The notes: a model not told the origin generated them from the sequence alone. A stretch of DNA of 64,000 nucleotides from Amycolatopsis albispora (GCF_003312875.1 NZ_CP015163.1:7936001-8000000), one strand, 5' to 3'. Shown: positions 43,178-52,426, counted from the stretch's first letter. Numbers and translations: made by a program.

Positions 43178-43492
43178 CTAAGCCGCCGCCGGCGGTGCCT
43201 CGGGGGGTGAGCCGGCCTCGGGCAGCCCGGCGTCCTCTGGCGTGCCGATGAACACCACGCCGAACGAGTCGAAGTGGTGCAGCCTGATCTTCATCAGCAG
43301 CTTCGGCCGGACCCGGACGTAGAACTCCTCGGCCCGTTCCTCGTCGTCGATGATCTCGTAGGTGCGGAACACCGACCCGTCCAGCACCGTGAACAGCGCC
43401 GTGTACAGCGCGTTCTTCTCCGCCTGGTAGGCCTCGGCCGCCCAGTGCTCGATCACCCGCATCCCGGACCGCAGTCTCGCGCTCATGGTCAT
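43178..43492 (-). CDS. small protein, possibly DUF6235-like
   Basis: A 104-residue protein. The segments LRSGMRVIEHWAAEAYQAEKN, EFYVRVRPKLLMKIRLHHFDSFGVVFIG in sequence, and a Pro/Ala tail recall small actinomycete proteins annotated DUF6235; that recall is weak. The ATG at 43492 has GGAGGAGG nine bases upstream. Function unknown. It follows the 156-residue gene by 162 bases. Confidence 0.7.
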   Translation of the reverse strand: MTMSARLRSGMRVIEHWAAEAYQAEKNALYTALFTVLDGSVFRTYEIIDDEERAEEFYVRVRPKLLMKIRLHHFDSFGVVFIGTPEDAGLPEAGSPPEAPPAAA

Positions 43493-43654
43493 CTGGCCGG
43501 CCTCCTCCAACGGGCTCCAGCCGATCCTGACAAAGGAGCACAACGACGCACGCCCCGAAGCCACCCGCTCCCGACCCCACCCGCGTGCACCCATCCATGG
43601 TGCTCCGGCGGGGCCGCCGCGTCTTCTCCGATCTTGCGCGCCCTCAGCGAACCG

Positions 43655-44125
43655 TCAGCACATGCGGACTTCGACCGGCGGGCTGAACCGGGTCCGCTTC
43701 GACCAGCCCTGCTCGGCGCCGATGGAAAGAATGAGGGTGCGATCCGACGGTGCCCAGTAACCGATGCGCTGGAAATACGTTTCCATCGTGCACAGCTTTT
43801 CGCAGGTGCGTTTTCCGCTGATCAGGTCCCAGCCCCACTGGCGGCCGCTGGCCTCACCGCCGTTGCGGCGGACGAACATGCGCGGATTCCCGATTTCGCG
43901 GTAGTAGGCGTGCCCGCTGACGATGCGCAGCCTGCCGTCGATGAGGTAGCTGTGGTTGTCGTTGTAGAGGCTGAGCAGCCCCGAGATCTCGAATTCCACG
44001 CTGCCGCTCTTCGGCCCGGTCAGCGTCCAGCGCAGGAGGAAGTTCTTGATGCCGTCGTCATCGGCACCGCCGGCGCTGTCCGCCTGGCTGCCCGTCGCGT
44101 TTTCCGGTGCCGTGCTCGACGACAT
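43655..44125 (-). CDS. unrecognised 156-residue protein
   Basis: First gene of the minus operon. A disordered, Asp-rich N-terminus (QADSAGGADDDG) leads into a beta-rich domain with FLLRWTLTG, FEISGLLSLYNDNHSYLIDGRL in two parts around LSLYNDN, and four Cys in all, two of them in CEKLC. No signal peptide is seen, although the domain looks lectin- or sandwich-like. I recognise no family. Confidence 0.7.
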   Translation of the reverse strand: MSSSTAPENATGSQADSAGGADDDGIKNFLLRWTLTGPKSGSVEFEISGLLSLYNDNHSYLIDGRLRIVSGHAYYREIGNPRMFVRRNGGEASGRQWGWDLISGKRTCEKLCTMETYFQRIGYWAPSDRTLILSIGAEQGWSKRTRFSPPVEVRMC

Positions 44126-44139
44126 GTCCGCCTCCCGTC

Positions 44140-44172
44140 CAATACCGTGGTTGTCCGATTTTTACGGTATTG
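44140..44172. promoter_or_regulatory. inverted repeat before the 44125 operon
   Basis: CAATACCGT, 15 bases, ACGGTATTG: perfect nine-base arms 15 bases upstream of the first start codon of the operon. An operator is likely; no adjacent regulator gene fits. Confidence 0.55.
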
Positions 44173-44240
44173 CCACTGACCGGAAGCGCAATGCGCGTCA
44201 GCGGTTTTCACTCGAAGAGGTAGGACGAATTCTTTTCGCG

Positions 44241-44633
44241 TTACCCGATGGCTAGTGCGTTCAGGTACAACCACTGTCCACTCTCACGGCGGAATCGGCT
44301 GTTCTCCCGTAACTCGCCGTCATGTCCGTGCTGCCGGTACCGCGCCACGAATTCCACCGTGCCTTCGGTGTGCAGCAACCCGCCGCCGGTGTGCCCGAGT
44401 ATCTCCAGCGAGGTCCACCGCTGCGCCGGGTCCAGTTCGAGCGAGGCCGGTCGGGTGTCCGGGTGCCAGGTCCGCAGCAGGTAGTCCGCGTCGCCGACGG
44501 CGAACGCGCTGAACCGCGAGCGCATCAGCTGCTCGGCCGTGGCCGCGGTGGCCTCACCGCGGTGGAGGCGACCGCAGCAACCGGCGTACGGCTCACCCGA
44601 TCCACACGGGCAGAGGCGGTGCTTTCGCGACAT
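44241..44633 (-). CDS. ychJ: YchJ-family (UPF0225) SEC-C motif protein
   Basis: A 130-residue protein with the N-terminal SEC-C zinc motif CPCGSG-x8-CC and the YchJ domain (LMRSRFSAFAVGDADYLLRTWH). The family is widespread and its function is unsettled. The ATG at 44633 is followed by the usual short N-terminus. It is 25 bases downstream of the repeat-protein gene on the same strand. Confidence 0.9.
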   Translation of the reverse strand: MSRKHRLCPCGSGEPYAGCCGRLHRGEATAATAEQLMRSRFSAFAVGDADYLLRTWHPDTRPASLELDPAQRWTSLEILGHTGGGLLHTEGTVEFVARYRQHGHDGELRENSRFRRESGQWLYLNALAIG

Positions 44634-44658
44634 GCCGTGATTGCACCACAGTGGAGGA

Positions 44659-45942
44659 TCAGTAGTCCGGACGGTCCTCGTCGCTCGTGTCGGGTGGGTC
44701 GATCACGACGAGCAACGCCCGCCCGGCGTCGGTGTTCCCGGCCGCGGCGCGCTCGGCCAGTTCGTGGACCAGGCGCTTGCGCCCCAGCACGGCGGCCAGG
44801 TGCCGGGCGGCCTCGGCGTCCCCGGCGTCGGCCAGCGGGCGGAGTTCGGTGTCGCGGTCCTGTTCGGCCAGCACCCACAGGTAATAACGCCACGCCTTCG
44901 CGCGCCCGGCCTTGGCGTGTTCGAGCAGTTCCCCGGCCCGTCCGGCCACCCGCAGCTCGTTGATCAGGACGCCGGCCGCTTCTTCGTCGCCGTCCGCCAC
45001 CCGGGCGCGGAGCGTGCCGAGATCCGGTTTCGGTGGTCTGCGGGCCCGGACGGGCGCCGGTTCGGCGGGGCGGCGCAGCCGGGCCAGCATCGCCTCGGCT
45101 CGTGGGTACCCCTCGGCCGCCAGCTTCTGCAACGCCTGTTCGTCACCGCGGGCGAAGTAGGCGCTGACCAGGTACTTCTTGGCCTTGGCGTCACCGGCGC
45201 CGGCGAACTCGCGCAATCCGGCCAGGTCCTCCCGCTTGGCCAGCAGTTCGACCAGTTCCGACCGGGCATGCCAGCTGCCGGGCACCCTGGCACGCAACTC
45301 TTCGACCCGGCCCTGGGCGGCCAGCAGGCTTTCCAGCTTCCACCCGCCCCAGGTGGCCGCGTGGTCGGCCCAGTACAGGACTTCGATCGCCCTGTCCGGT
45401 TCGGTCCGGGCGTACCGGTAGACCAGGAAGGTGGCCGCCGTGCGGTCTCCCGCCTGGGCCAGCCGCTCGATTTCGGCGACCTCGTTGGTGCTCCACAGAT
45501 GCCGGACGTAGGCGTCCATGCTCGGCTCGTCCCCGGCTTCGGCGCTTTCACGTACTTCGTCCAGCCTGCCCATCCGGACGAGCAGCGACGGCAGTTCGTA
45601 CTTGGCGTAGCGGGAACCGGCTTCCGCGCGGGCACGCAGTTCCTCGACGGCTTCCTGTGCGACCAGCCGCCGCACGAGCATTTCCTCCGACGGCCGGTGG
45701 CCCTGGTCGGCCAGGGCGCGGAGGCCGGTCAGGTCGTCGGAGAAGGAGCGCCGCTCGGCCATCCGCCGCACCGCGTAGGCGTTGCCCGCGTCCGCGAGTG
45801 CCGGTAGCTCGTCCTCCCAGCCGAGCAGACCGGCCAGGTGGTCGAGGAAGATCGCGGCGGTGGTGTGCCCGGCGTAGGCGCGCTCGCGCAACTCCGCGAA
45901 CGAGCCCGAAACGACCAGCTGCCGGACTTCGTCGCGCTCCAT
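44659..45942 (-). CDS. helical repeat protein
   Basis: A 427-residue, entirely alpha-helical repeat protein beginning MERDEVRQLVVSG. Units of 30-36 residues recur with the pattern ELRARAEAGSRYAKYEL and LRALADQGHRPSEEML, close to Sel1 or TPR-like repeats. The ATG at 45942 is the first start that does not run into the LanKC gene on the other strand; the very long upstream extension of the frame is not real. No catalytic motif is seen. Probably a scaffolding protein. Confidence 0.78.
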   Translation of the reverse strand: MERDEVRQLVVSGSFAELRERAYAGHTTAAIFLDHLAGLLGWEDELPALADAGNAYAVRRMAERRSFSDDLTGLRALADQGHRPSEEMLVRRLVAQEAVEELRARAEAGSRYAKYELPSLLVRMGRLDEVRESAEAGDEPSMDAYVRHLWSTNEVAEIERLAQAGDRTAATFLVYRYARTEPDRAIEVLYWADHAATWGGWKLESLLAAQGRVEELRARVPGSWHARSELVELLAKREDLAGLREFAGAGDAKAKKYLVSAYFARGDEQALQKLAAEGYPRAEAMLARLRRPAEPAPVRARRPPKPDLGTLRARVADGDEEAAGVLINELRVAGRAGELLEHAKAGRAKAWRYYLWVLAEQDRDTELRPLADAGDAEAARHLAAVLGRKRLVHELAERAAAGNTDAGRALLVVIDPPDTSDEDRPDY

Positions 45943-45999
45943 GTGCCGAACGCTACGGTGAAAATCGGGGCGTCGCCGGGCCTTTCCCCGATTCGAGCG

Positions 46000-46018
46000 C
46001 GATGAACGCCGTTCATCG
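46000..46018. promoter_or_regulatory. perfect palindrome between divergent genes
   Basis: CGATGAACG-C-CGTTCATCG in the 174-base divergent region of the repeat-protein and LanKC genes. It is the right size for a dimeric repressor site. Confidence 0.55.
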
Positions 46019-46116
46019 GCCGTGTTAATCGTCAGTTCGCCGTTGGACCGTTCGGCGCCTGGACTGGTCTCCCCCGATGTGCGGGAATTCCGGGGAGAGG
46101 GGGTCAGTGCACGCCA

Positions 46117-48444
46117 ATGACAGAGGAACTGCTCGACCGGCTCGGGGAGATCGCCGCCGGGAGGCGGATCACCGTGCGCGGGAACTGGGCCGGAATCCGC
46201 GGCCAGGGCACCATTCCGGCGCGGGGCTGGAAGATCCACGTCTCGGCCCGGCCGGTCACGCTCGCGCAGACCGTCGAACTGGCGTTGCCGATCCTGCTCG
46301 CCGCCGAGTGCGAGTTCCGCGTGGTGCGCTCGGCGCGCGTGCTGCGTGAGCTGAACGCCGGAGATCCGGCGACCACCGGGCACGCGCTGATCGTGCACGC
46401 CGCCGACGAGGTCGCCGTCCGGCTGGCCACCGAACTGGCCACCGCGCTGACCGGGCTGGCCGCGCCCGAAGTCACCGGAGCGCGCCGACTCCGCCCGGAC
46501 GCCCCGGTGTACTACCGGTTCGGTGCCTTCACACCACAGTTCGATGTGGACGAATTCGGCGAGTTCACCCCGGCCGTCTGCGAACCAGCCGGCGTGCCGG
46601 ATCCCTTCCATCACAACGATCCGGTGGCCGCGCCCGAGTGGATCGGCCGCTACCGCCTGCTTTCCGGCCCGGACGGCAACGTCTACCGGGCGTTGGACCC
46701 GTCGGGCCGGGCCGTGGTGCTCAAGCGCGCGAAGGCCTTCGTCGGCGAGACCGAGGACGGCATCGACCTGCGCTGGCAGCTGCGCAACGAACGCCGCGTG
46801 CTCCAGGCGCTGGCGGGCGTGGCCGGGGTGCCGGACCTGATCGACCACTTCCGCATCGACGAGAACGAGTACCTGGTCACCGCCGACGCGGGCGCGGTGA
46901 CCCTCGCCGAATCCGGGCGGGTCCGCCGGATCGGGCCGCTCGCCGCGCAGCTGGTCGCCGTGCTCGACGCGGTGCACGAACGCGGGGTGGTGGTCCGCGA
47001 CCTGTCGCCGAAGAACATCGTGCTCTCCGACCGCGGCTGCACGCTGATCGACTTCGGCACCAGCCGGTACGACGGTTACCAGCTGCCCGGCTGGACCCCC
47101 GGTTACGGCGTGCCGGACCAGAGCGCCGATCGCCCGGCGGTGCCCGAGGACGACTACTTCTCCCTCGGCGCCACCCTGTTCTTCGCCGCCACCGGGATGG
47201 ATCCGGTGACCACGGACCCGGATCCGCTGCGGAACCTCGAGCGCACGCTGCTGGCCTATCGGCGGGTCGAATCCGGTGGCCTGGTGCCGCGGCTGCTCAG
47301 CCTCGACCCGGCCGAGCGCGTGGCGGCGGTCGCGGACATCCGCGCGGGCAGGCGCCGCCGCGCGCCGAAGCCCGCCGCCACCGGCCCGGAGATCACCGGC
47401 GACCTGCTCGAATCGGCGATCGAGTGGACGGTGGCCGAATGCGTGCACCACGCCGAGCGCCTGATGGACGACGAACCACCGGTCACGAACGTCCACCGCG
47501 GGGCCACCGGGCTGGGCATGGAGCTGCTGCACCACCCCGGCGGTGAGGCCGTCGCGCGGGAACTCGCCCGCCGGATCGCCGGGCACCAGCCACCCGTGCC
47601 GCCGCCGAACGGCCTGTTCTCCGGCCGCACCGGCACCGCCCTGTTCCTGGCCACCGCCGGGTTGCCGGAAACCCCGCGGCTCGAACTCACCGGGCGCGAG
47701 GGCCCCGGCTACGTGCACGGGCTGGCCGGGATCGGCATGGGGCACCTGCTGCTGCAGTCCGTGGCCGAGCATTCGGACAACTTCACCGTCGCCGACGAGT
47801 GCGCCCACCGCGTCTTGACCGATACCGGCACCGAGCGTGGTTTCGCCGGGGGACAGGCCGGCGTCGCCGCCTTCCTGCTCGCGCACCACCGCGCCACCGG
47901 CGACCCGGCCACCGGCACCACCGCGCTCCGGCTGTTCGACCGGCTGCGCACCGAGGTGGCCGAGCGGACGCGGGTGCTGCGCCGCCGGACCGCCCCGGCG
48001 CACGCGGCGGACTGGTGGCAGGGCCTGGCCGGGCTCATCCCCCCGCTGCTCGCGGCCGCGCGGGCCTACGGCGAGGACCGCTACCTCGACCTGGCCGGTG
48101 AAGGCGCGCGGGCCTGCCTGTCCGTGGCGCCGCGGGTCCCGTCGGTCTCGCAGACCCACGGGCTGGCCGGGATCGGCGAAACCCTCGCCGACGTCGCGCT
48201 GGCCACCGGTGACGAGGAGTTCTGGGACGGGGCCACGCGGATCGCCGAGCTGATCCTGCTGCGGTCCGGCGGCGACTACGCCAAGCCGGTGTTCCCCGGG
48301 GGTGGCGGCTGGGCGCACGGGGCCGCCGGAGTGCTCAGCTTCCTGCGCAGACTTCACGGCCGGGCGGGGGCCCGGCCGTGGAGCCCGGAGTGGTCGCCGC
48401 CCCCGCGATCACTCCGGGTCACGCCGAATCGCGCTAGCGTGTGA
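46117..48444 (+). CDS. class III/IV lanthionine synthetase-like protein (LanKC)
   Basis: A 775-residue protein with lyase, kinase and cyclase-like parts. Residues about 120-170 match the lyase N-terminal block (PVYYRFGAFTPQF). The kinase has VVLKRAKAF, catalytic VVRDLSPKNIV and LIDFGTS. The LanC-like half from about 420 has GLAGIGMG, WWQGLAG, THGLAGIGE and GWAHGAAG, but no Cys at the zinc positions where class IV enzymes have them, so it resembles class III. It is shorter than the usual 850-900 residues. No precursor peptide gene is adjacent on either side. The ATG has GGAGAGG upstream. It could process a peptide encoded elsewhere, or have another role. Confidence 0.85.
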   Translation: MTEELLDRLGEIAAGRRITVRGNWAGIRGQGTIPARGWKIHVSARPVTLAQTVELALPILLAAECEFRVVRSARVLRELNAGDPATTGHALIVHAADEVAVRLATELATALTGLAAPEVTGARRLRPDAPVYYRFGAFTPQFDVDEFGEFTPAVCEPAGVPDPFHHNDPVAAPEWIGRYRLLSGPDGNVYRALDPSGRAVVLKRAKAFVGETEDGIDLRWQLRNERRVLQALAGVAGVPDLIDHFRIDENEYLVTADAGAVTLAESGRVRRIGPLAAQLVAVLDAVHERGVVVRDLSPKNIVLSDRGCTLIDFGTSRYDGYQLPGWTPGYGVPDQSADRPAVPEDDYFSLGATLFFAATGMDPVTTDPDPLRNLERTLLAYRRVESGGLVPRLLSLDPAERVAAVADIRAGRRRRAPKPAATGPEITGDLLESAIEWTVAECVHHAERLMDDEPPVTNVHRGATGLGMELLHHPGGEAVARELARRIAGHQPPVPPPNGLFSGRTGTALFLATAGLPETPRLELTGREGPGYVHGLAGIGMGHLLLQSVAEHSDNFTVADECAHRVLTDTGTERGFAGGQAGVAAFLLAHHRATGDPATGTTALRLFDRLRTEVAERTRVLRRRTAPAHAADWWQGLAGLIPPLLAAARAYGEDRYLDLAGEGARACLSVAPRVPSVSQTHGLAGIGETLADVALATGDEEFWDGATRIAELILLRSGGDYAKPVFPGGGGWAHGAAGVLSFLRRLHGRAGARPWSPEWSPPPRSLRVTPNRASV

Positions 48445-48518
48445 GTCGAGCCGGGCCCTAGGAATGTTTCGACCGCACTGTGGGCACAATGTCCGGTAGC
48501 CAAGGACTGGAGGCGCCG

Positions 48519-48713
48519 ATGAAGATCACGATCGACCGCGACCGCTGCTGTGGTGCGGGCCAGTGCGTGCTCGCCGCACCGGACGTGTTCGACCAGGACG
48601 ACGAAGAGGGCCTGGTCGTGGTGCTCGACGAGTCGCCGGCCCCCGAGCACCACGAGGCGGTGCGCGAGGCGGCGTCGGTCTGCCCGACCGCCACGATCGA
48701 AGTCACCGAGTGA
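48519..48713 (+). CDS. small 3Fe-4S/4Fe-4S ferredoxin
   Basis: A 64-residue P450-type ferredoxin: CCGAGQCVLAAPDVF near the N-terminus and the distal Cys in SVCPTATIEV, the pattern of single-cluster actinomycete ferredoxins. GGAGG lies seven bases before the ATG. Its stop overlaps the reductase start. No P450 gene is adjacent, so it may serve the P450 at 22662 or others. Confidence 0.9.
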   Translation: MKITIDRDRCCGAGQCVLAAPDVFDQDDEEGLVVVLDESPAPEHHEAVREAASVCPTATIEVTE

Positions 48714-49900
48714 GCGTTGTCGTTGTCGGCGCTTCGGCCGCCGGTTTCGCCACGGCCGAAGGACTCCGCCGCAACGGCTACGACGGCGCGCTGACGTTGG
48801 TCGGCGCCGAACCGGAGCTGCCGTACGACCGGCCGCCGCTGTCGAAGCAGGTGCTCACCGGGCAGTGGGACGCCGAGCGCATCCGCCTGTGCGGTCAGGA
48901 CAAGGCCGCCGAACTGGGGCTGGACCTGCGCCTGGGCACCCCGGCCGCGGCGCTGGACACCGGCGCGCGGCGGCTGAGCCTCGCCGACGGCACCGAGCTG
49001 CCCTACGAGCAGCTGGTGATCGCCACCGGTGTCGCGCCGCGTCCGCTGCCCGGCACCGAGGGCCTGCGTGGTGTGCGCATGCTGCGCAGCCTGGAGGACA
49101 CGCTCGCGCTGCGTGCCGAACTGCGCCCGGGAACGCGGCTGGTGGTGATCGGTGCCGGGTTCCTCGGCACCGAGATCGCCGCCGCCGCGCGCACGCTGGG
49201 CGCCGAGGTGTGGCTGGTCGAACCGGAGCCCGTGCCGCTGGGGGTCGTCGTCGGCCCGGAGGTCGGCGAGTTCGTCGCCGGGCTGCACCGGGAGCGCGGT
49301 GTGCAGCTGCGGACCGGGATCGCGGTCCGCGACTTCAAAGCGAACGCCGGTGCCGTCGAGGCGGTCGTGCTCGGCGACGGCACGGAACTGCCGTGCGATC
49401 TGGTGGTGGTCGCGATCGGCTCGGTGCCCTCGACCGGCTGGCTGGCTGGTTCGGGACTCACCCTGGGTGACGGGATCGAATGCGACGCCCGGTGCTCGGC
49501 CGCGCCGGGGGTGTACGCCGCCGGTGACGTCGCGTCCTGGTTCCACGAGCGCGTAGGCGCCCGCGTCCGGCTCGAGCACCGCACCAACGCCACCGAGCAG
49601 GGCCTGTACGTGGCGAAGGCGCTGCTGGGCCAAGCGGGCGAATCCTTCACCCCGGTGCCGTACTTCTGGTCCGACCAGTACGACACCAAGCTCACCGCCT
49701 TCGGCCTGCTCCGCGGTGCCGACGAGCGCCGCGTGGTCGAAGGCTCGATCGCCGACGGCGAATTCGTTGTCCTGTACCGCAAGGCAGACCGGCTGACCGG
49801 CGTGCTCGGCGTGCGCCGCGCCAAGTCCGTGCGGCGGTGGCGCGCCCTGCTCGCGGCCGGCTCCGGCTGGGCCGAAGCGCTCGCCGATAGTCCTAAATAG
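48710..49900 (+). CDS. ferredoxin reductase (FAD/NAD-dependent)
   Basis: A 396-residue Pdr/BphA4-type reductase: VVVVGASAAGFATAEGLR (FAD), VVIGAGFLGTEIAAAA (NAD), the YDRPPLSKQVL segment and the C-terminal domain that begins near PYFWSDQYDTKLT. GTG start overlapping the ferredoxin stop (GTGA), so the two form an electron-transfer operon. They likely serve a P450 or other oxygenase encoded elsewhere. Confidence 0.92.
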   Translation: MSVVVVGASAAGFATAEGLRRNGYDGALTLVGAEPELPYDRPPLSKQVLTGQWDAERIRLCGQDKAAELGLDLRLGTPAAALDTGARRLSLADGTELPYEQLVIATGVAPRPLPGTEGLRGVRMLRSLEDTLALRAELRPGTRLVVIGAGFLGTEIAAAARTLGAEVWLVEPEPVPLGVVVGPEVGEFVAGLHRERGVQLRTGIAVRDFKANAGAVEAVVLGDGTELPCDLVVVAIGSVPSTGWLAGSGLTLGDGIECDARCSAAPGVYAAGDVASWFHERVGARVRLEHRTNATEQGLYVAKALLGQAGESFTPVPYFWSDQYDTKLTAFGLLRGADERRVVEGSIADGEFVVLYRKADRLTGVLGVRRAKSVRRWRALLAAGSGWAEALADSPK

Positions 49901-49903
49901 ACA

Positions 49904-49919
49904 TGTCCGCTATCGGACA
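49904..49919. promoter_or_regulatory. palindrome of TetR-site type
   Basis: TGTCCG-CTAT-CGGACA, four bases beyond the reductase stop codon. It may be an operator for a promoter further downstream; it has no T-run, so a terminator is less likely. Confidence 0.45.
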
Positions 49920-49982
49920 GCTCCGGCGTCCTCGCTTGCCCTGACCGGCCCCGGCTCGGTAATGTCTGCTTCCGCTGGCCTT

Positions 49983-49996
49983 TGAAAGCGCTTTCA
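49983..49996. promoter_or_regulatory. LacI-family operator
   Basis: TGAAAGCGCTTTCA, the classical LacI/GalR-family palindrome, 24 bases before the start codon of the sugar dehydrogenase gene. It points to carbohydrate control of the two secreted-protein genes. Confidence 0.8.
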
Positions 49997-50019
49997 CGAC
50001 GTCGTGGGAGGTAGCTGGG

Positions 50020-51477
50020 ATGAGCGGACACGCCAAGGCGGCGCGCTGGTTGCTCACCGTGTGCACGGTGCTCGCGCTGGCCGCCCCGCCCGCGCTCGCG
50101 CGGGACGACGAGCCGATCACCGATCCGTTCCCGGAGGACCCCGCGCTCGCGGACTTCGGGCTGGTGCTCGAGGAAATGACGCAGCTGCCGAAAACCGAGC
50201 CGGTGCCGCCGACCACGGACGACCGGATCAAGCGCCACGCGCGGATCAACTACGTCGGTGAGGTGCCCGACGGCTCCGGCAGGCTGTACGTGCCGGACCT
50301 CAACGGCCCGATGTACCTGCTGGAGAACGGCGTGCCGCGGGTGTACCTGGACGTGGGGAACACCTTCGAACCGGACTTCTGGTCGCACAAGGGACTGGGC
50401 AGCGGCTTCGGTTTTGTCGCCTTCGACCCGGAGTTCGCCGAGAACGGCCGGTTCTACACCACGCACACCGAAGCGGACGCCGCGCTGACCACCAAGCCGC
50501 CGGACCTGTGGCCGCAGCCGAAGACGGTGATCCACAGCGTGATCACCGAGTGGACCGCCGACGACCCGTCGGCTCCGGTTTTCACCGGCACGAAACGGGA
50601 AATGCTGCGGATCGGCTTCATGAGCTACATCCACGCGATCCAGCAGATCGGCTTCAACCCGGTGGCGAAGCCGGGTGACGAGGACTACGGCCTGCTCTAC
50701 CTCGCCGTCGGTGACGGCGGGCGCGGCGTGAGCAGCGACGACCCGCAGAACCTCGCCGTGCCGCAGGGAAAGATCCTGCGCATCGATCCACGCGGGACGA
50801 ACAGCGCGAACGGCAAGTACGGCATTCCGGCGGCGAACCCGTTCGTGGGCAAGGAAGGCGCGCTCGGCGAGATCTACGCCTACGGCTTCCGCGACCCGCA
50901 CCGGTTCAGCTTCGACACCGGCGGCCGCAACCGGCTCTACGTCGGCAGCATCGGCGAGCACGAGATCGAGTCCATCTACGAGGTGCGGGCCGGGGACAAC
51001 CTCGGCTGGGGCGAGCGCGAAGGACCGTTCGTCTACAAGCGATCCGACAAGTGCAACCTCTACCCGCTGCCCGCCGACGACGCGAAGTACCGCTACACCT
51101 ATCCCGTCGCCGCCTACGACCACGACCCGCCGCCGGACCTGCCGTGCGGCGCGGACAGCGGGCACGCGGTGGCCGGCGGGTTCGTCTACCGCGGCGGCAA
51201 CATCCCGTTCCTGCAAGGGAAGTACCTGTTCGGCGACCTGGTGGACGGCCGTATCTGGTACACCGAGTCCGGCGAGATGCGGCACGGCAGCAAGAAGATG
51301 GCCACCATGCACCAGCTGCGCCTGTTCGACACCGCGGGCAACGAGAAGACGATGGCCGACTTCGCCGGAGACGACCGGATCGACCTGCGGTTCGGCGTGG
51401 ACGGCTCGGACGAGCTGTTCGTACTGGCCAAGGCCAACGGCAAGATCTGGCGGGTCACGGGGGTCAAGCATGTCTAG
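50020..51477 (+). CDS. secreted glucose/sorbosone dehydrogenase-like protein
   Basis: A 485-residue beta-propeller of the PQQ-dependent soluble aldose (glucose/sorbosone) dehydrogenase family, with a Sec signal peptide (cleavage near APPALA). Blocks YLAVGDGGRGVSSDDPQN, GKILRIDPRG, YAYGFRDPHRFSFD and GDLVDGRIWY are diagnostic. GGGAGG precedes the ATG. The next gene starts inside its 3' end. A LacI-type operator upstream fits sugar induction; activity depends on PQQ supply, for which no genes are here. Confidence 0.88.
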   Translation: MSGHAKAARWLLTVCTVLALAAPPALARDDEPITDPFPEDPALADFGLVLEEMTQLPKTEPVPPTTDDRIKRHARINYVGEVPDGSGRLYVPDLNGPMYLLENGVPRVYLDVGNTFEPDFWSHKGLGSGFGFVAFDPEFAENGRFYTTHTEADAALTTKPPDLWPQPKTVIHSVITEWTADDPSAPVFTGTKREMLRIGFMSYIHAIQQIGFNPVAKPGDEDYGLLYLAVGDGGRGVSSDDPQNLAVPQGKILRIDPRGTNSANGKYGIPAANPFVGKEGALGEIYAYGFRDPHRFSFDTGGRNRLYVGSIGEHEIESIYEVRAGDNLGWGEREGPFVYKRSDKCNLYPLPADDAKYRYTYPVAAYDHDPPPDLPCGADSGHAVAGGFVYRGGNIPFLQGKYLFGDLVDGRIWYTESGEMRHGSKKMATMHQLRLFDTAGNEKTMADFAGDDRIDLRFGVDGSDELFVLAKANGKIWRVTGVKHV

Positions 51478-52402
51478 GCGCGTCCTGGCGGGCGCGCTCG
51501 CCGTGCTCGGCTGCCTCTCCCTGACCACACCCGCGTCGGCGGCGCCCGAGTACGTGCTGCCGTCGCTGAAACCCGATCTCGTCGTGTACTACGACTTCGA
51601 GCACCCGCTGCCGGGCAACCCGGCGAAGGAGCAGGACCAGGGCTTTTCCGGCACCACGCTGGACCTGGTCAACGGCGGCGCGGAGATGCGGGCCGCGGGC
51701 GGGGCCCATCCGGCCAGCGCGAATCACCTCACCACCAGGCAGGTCGCGCCGGACACCGCGGGCAACGACGACTGGAAGGCCGGGGTCTACTCGCCGACCG
51801 GCGTGCCGAGCATGCGCGCGTTCAACGCGGTGCGCCAGACCACGGTGATGGGCTGGTTCCGGATGTCGGCGCACAACCCGGCGCCCAACTCCGGCACGCC
51901 CGCGCCCGGTGACTTCTACAACGCCGTCGGGCTCGCGGGTGTGCTTTCCGGCACATCCGACGGCCACGGCGTGCGGGCGCTGCTGGAGCTGATCCAGGTC
52001 GACGGGGAACTGCGGGTGGTCGCGCTCGGCCGCCGCCTCGACAGCGGAGCGTCACAGACCTTCGCCGCCCAGCAGGACTGGCGGAGCATCCTGCCGCCGG
52101 ACGAGTGGGTGTTCCTGGCCGCCACCTTCGACTTCGGCACCGGGGAAATGGCGCTGTACCGCAACGGCAGGCCGCTGCCCGGCTTCTACGTCACCCCCGG
52201 TGACCCCTGGGAACTCGGCGGCCCCGGCCCGCACGTCAGCTCGCCGACCGATCCACGCGGCATCAAGATCGGCGGCAGCTTCCCGCAGGACACCCGCGAG
52301 GCGAACCCGTGCGACTGCGGGTTCGACAGCCTGATGTTCCTCGACCGCGCGGTCACCCGCTGGGAGGTGCTCGCGCAGTACCATCGCGCCGTGCGCGAGT
52401 GA
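51470..52402 (+). CDS. secreted LamG-like (concanavalin A-like) protein
   Basis: A 310-residue protein with a signal peptide (RRVLAGALAVLGCLSL, cleavage near PASAA) and one LamG/concanavalin-like sandwich: YYDFEHPLPG, MGWFRM, WVFLAATFD, MALYRNGRPL and the closing FLDRAVT. It overlaps the dehydrogenase gene by eight bases, so the two are co-translated. Probably a glycan-binding or accessory exoprotein. Confidence 0.82.
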   Translation: MSRRVLAGALAVLGCLSLTTPASAAPEYVLPSLKPDLVVYYDFEHPLPGNPAKEQDQGFSGTTLDLVNGGAEMRAAGGAHPASANHLTTRQVAPDTAGNDDWKAGVYSPTGVPSMRAFNAVRQTTVMGWFRMSAHNPAPNSGTPAPGDFYNAVGLAGVLSGTSDGHGVRALLELIQVDGELRVVALGRRLDSGASQTFAAQQDWRSILPPDEWVFLAATFDFGTGEMALYRNGRPLPGFYVTPGDPWELGGPGPHVSSPTDPRGIKIGGSFPQDTREANPCDCGFDSLMFLDRAVTRWEVLAQYHRAVRE

Positions 52403-52426
52403 TCCGTGGCTCTCCCGGCTGACACG

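Noticed and set aside
46000..48357. N-terminal extension of the helical repeat protein to 48357
   Set aside because: The added sequence is the antisense of the LanKC gene; the ATG at 45942 gives a coherent repeat protein.
48519..49900. Ferredoxin and reductase as part of the enediyne locus
   Set aside because: Fourteen kb separate them from it, with unrelated genes between; kept only as a possible electron supply.
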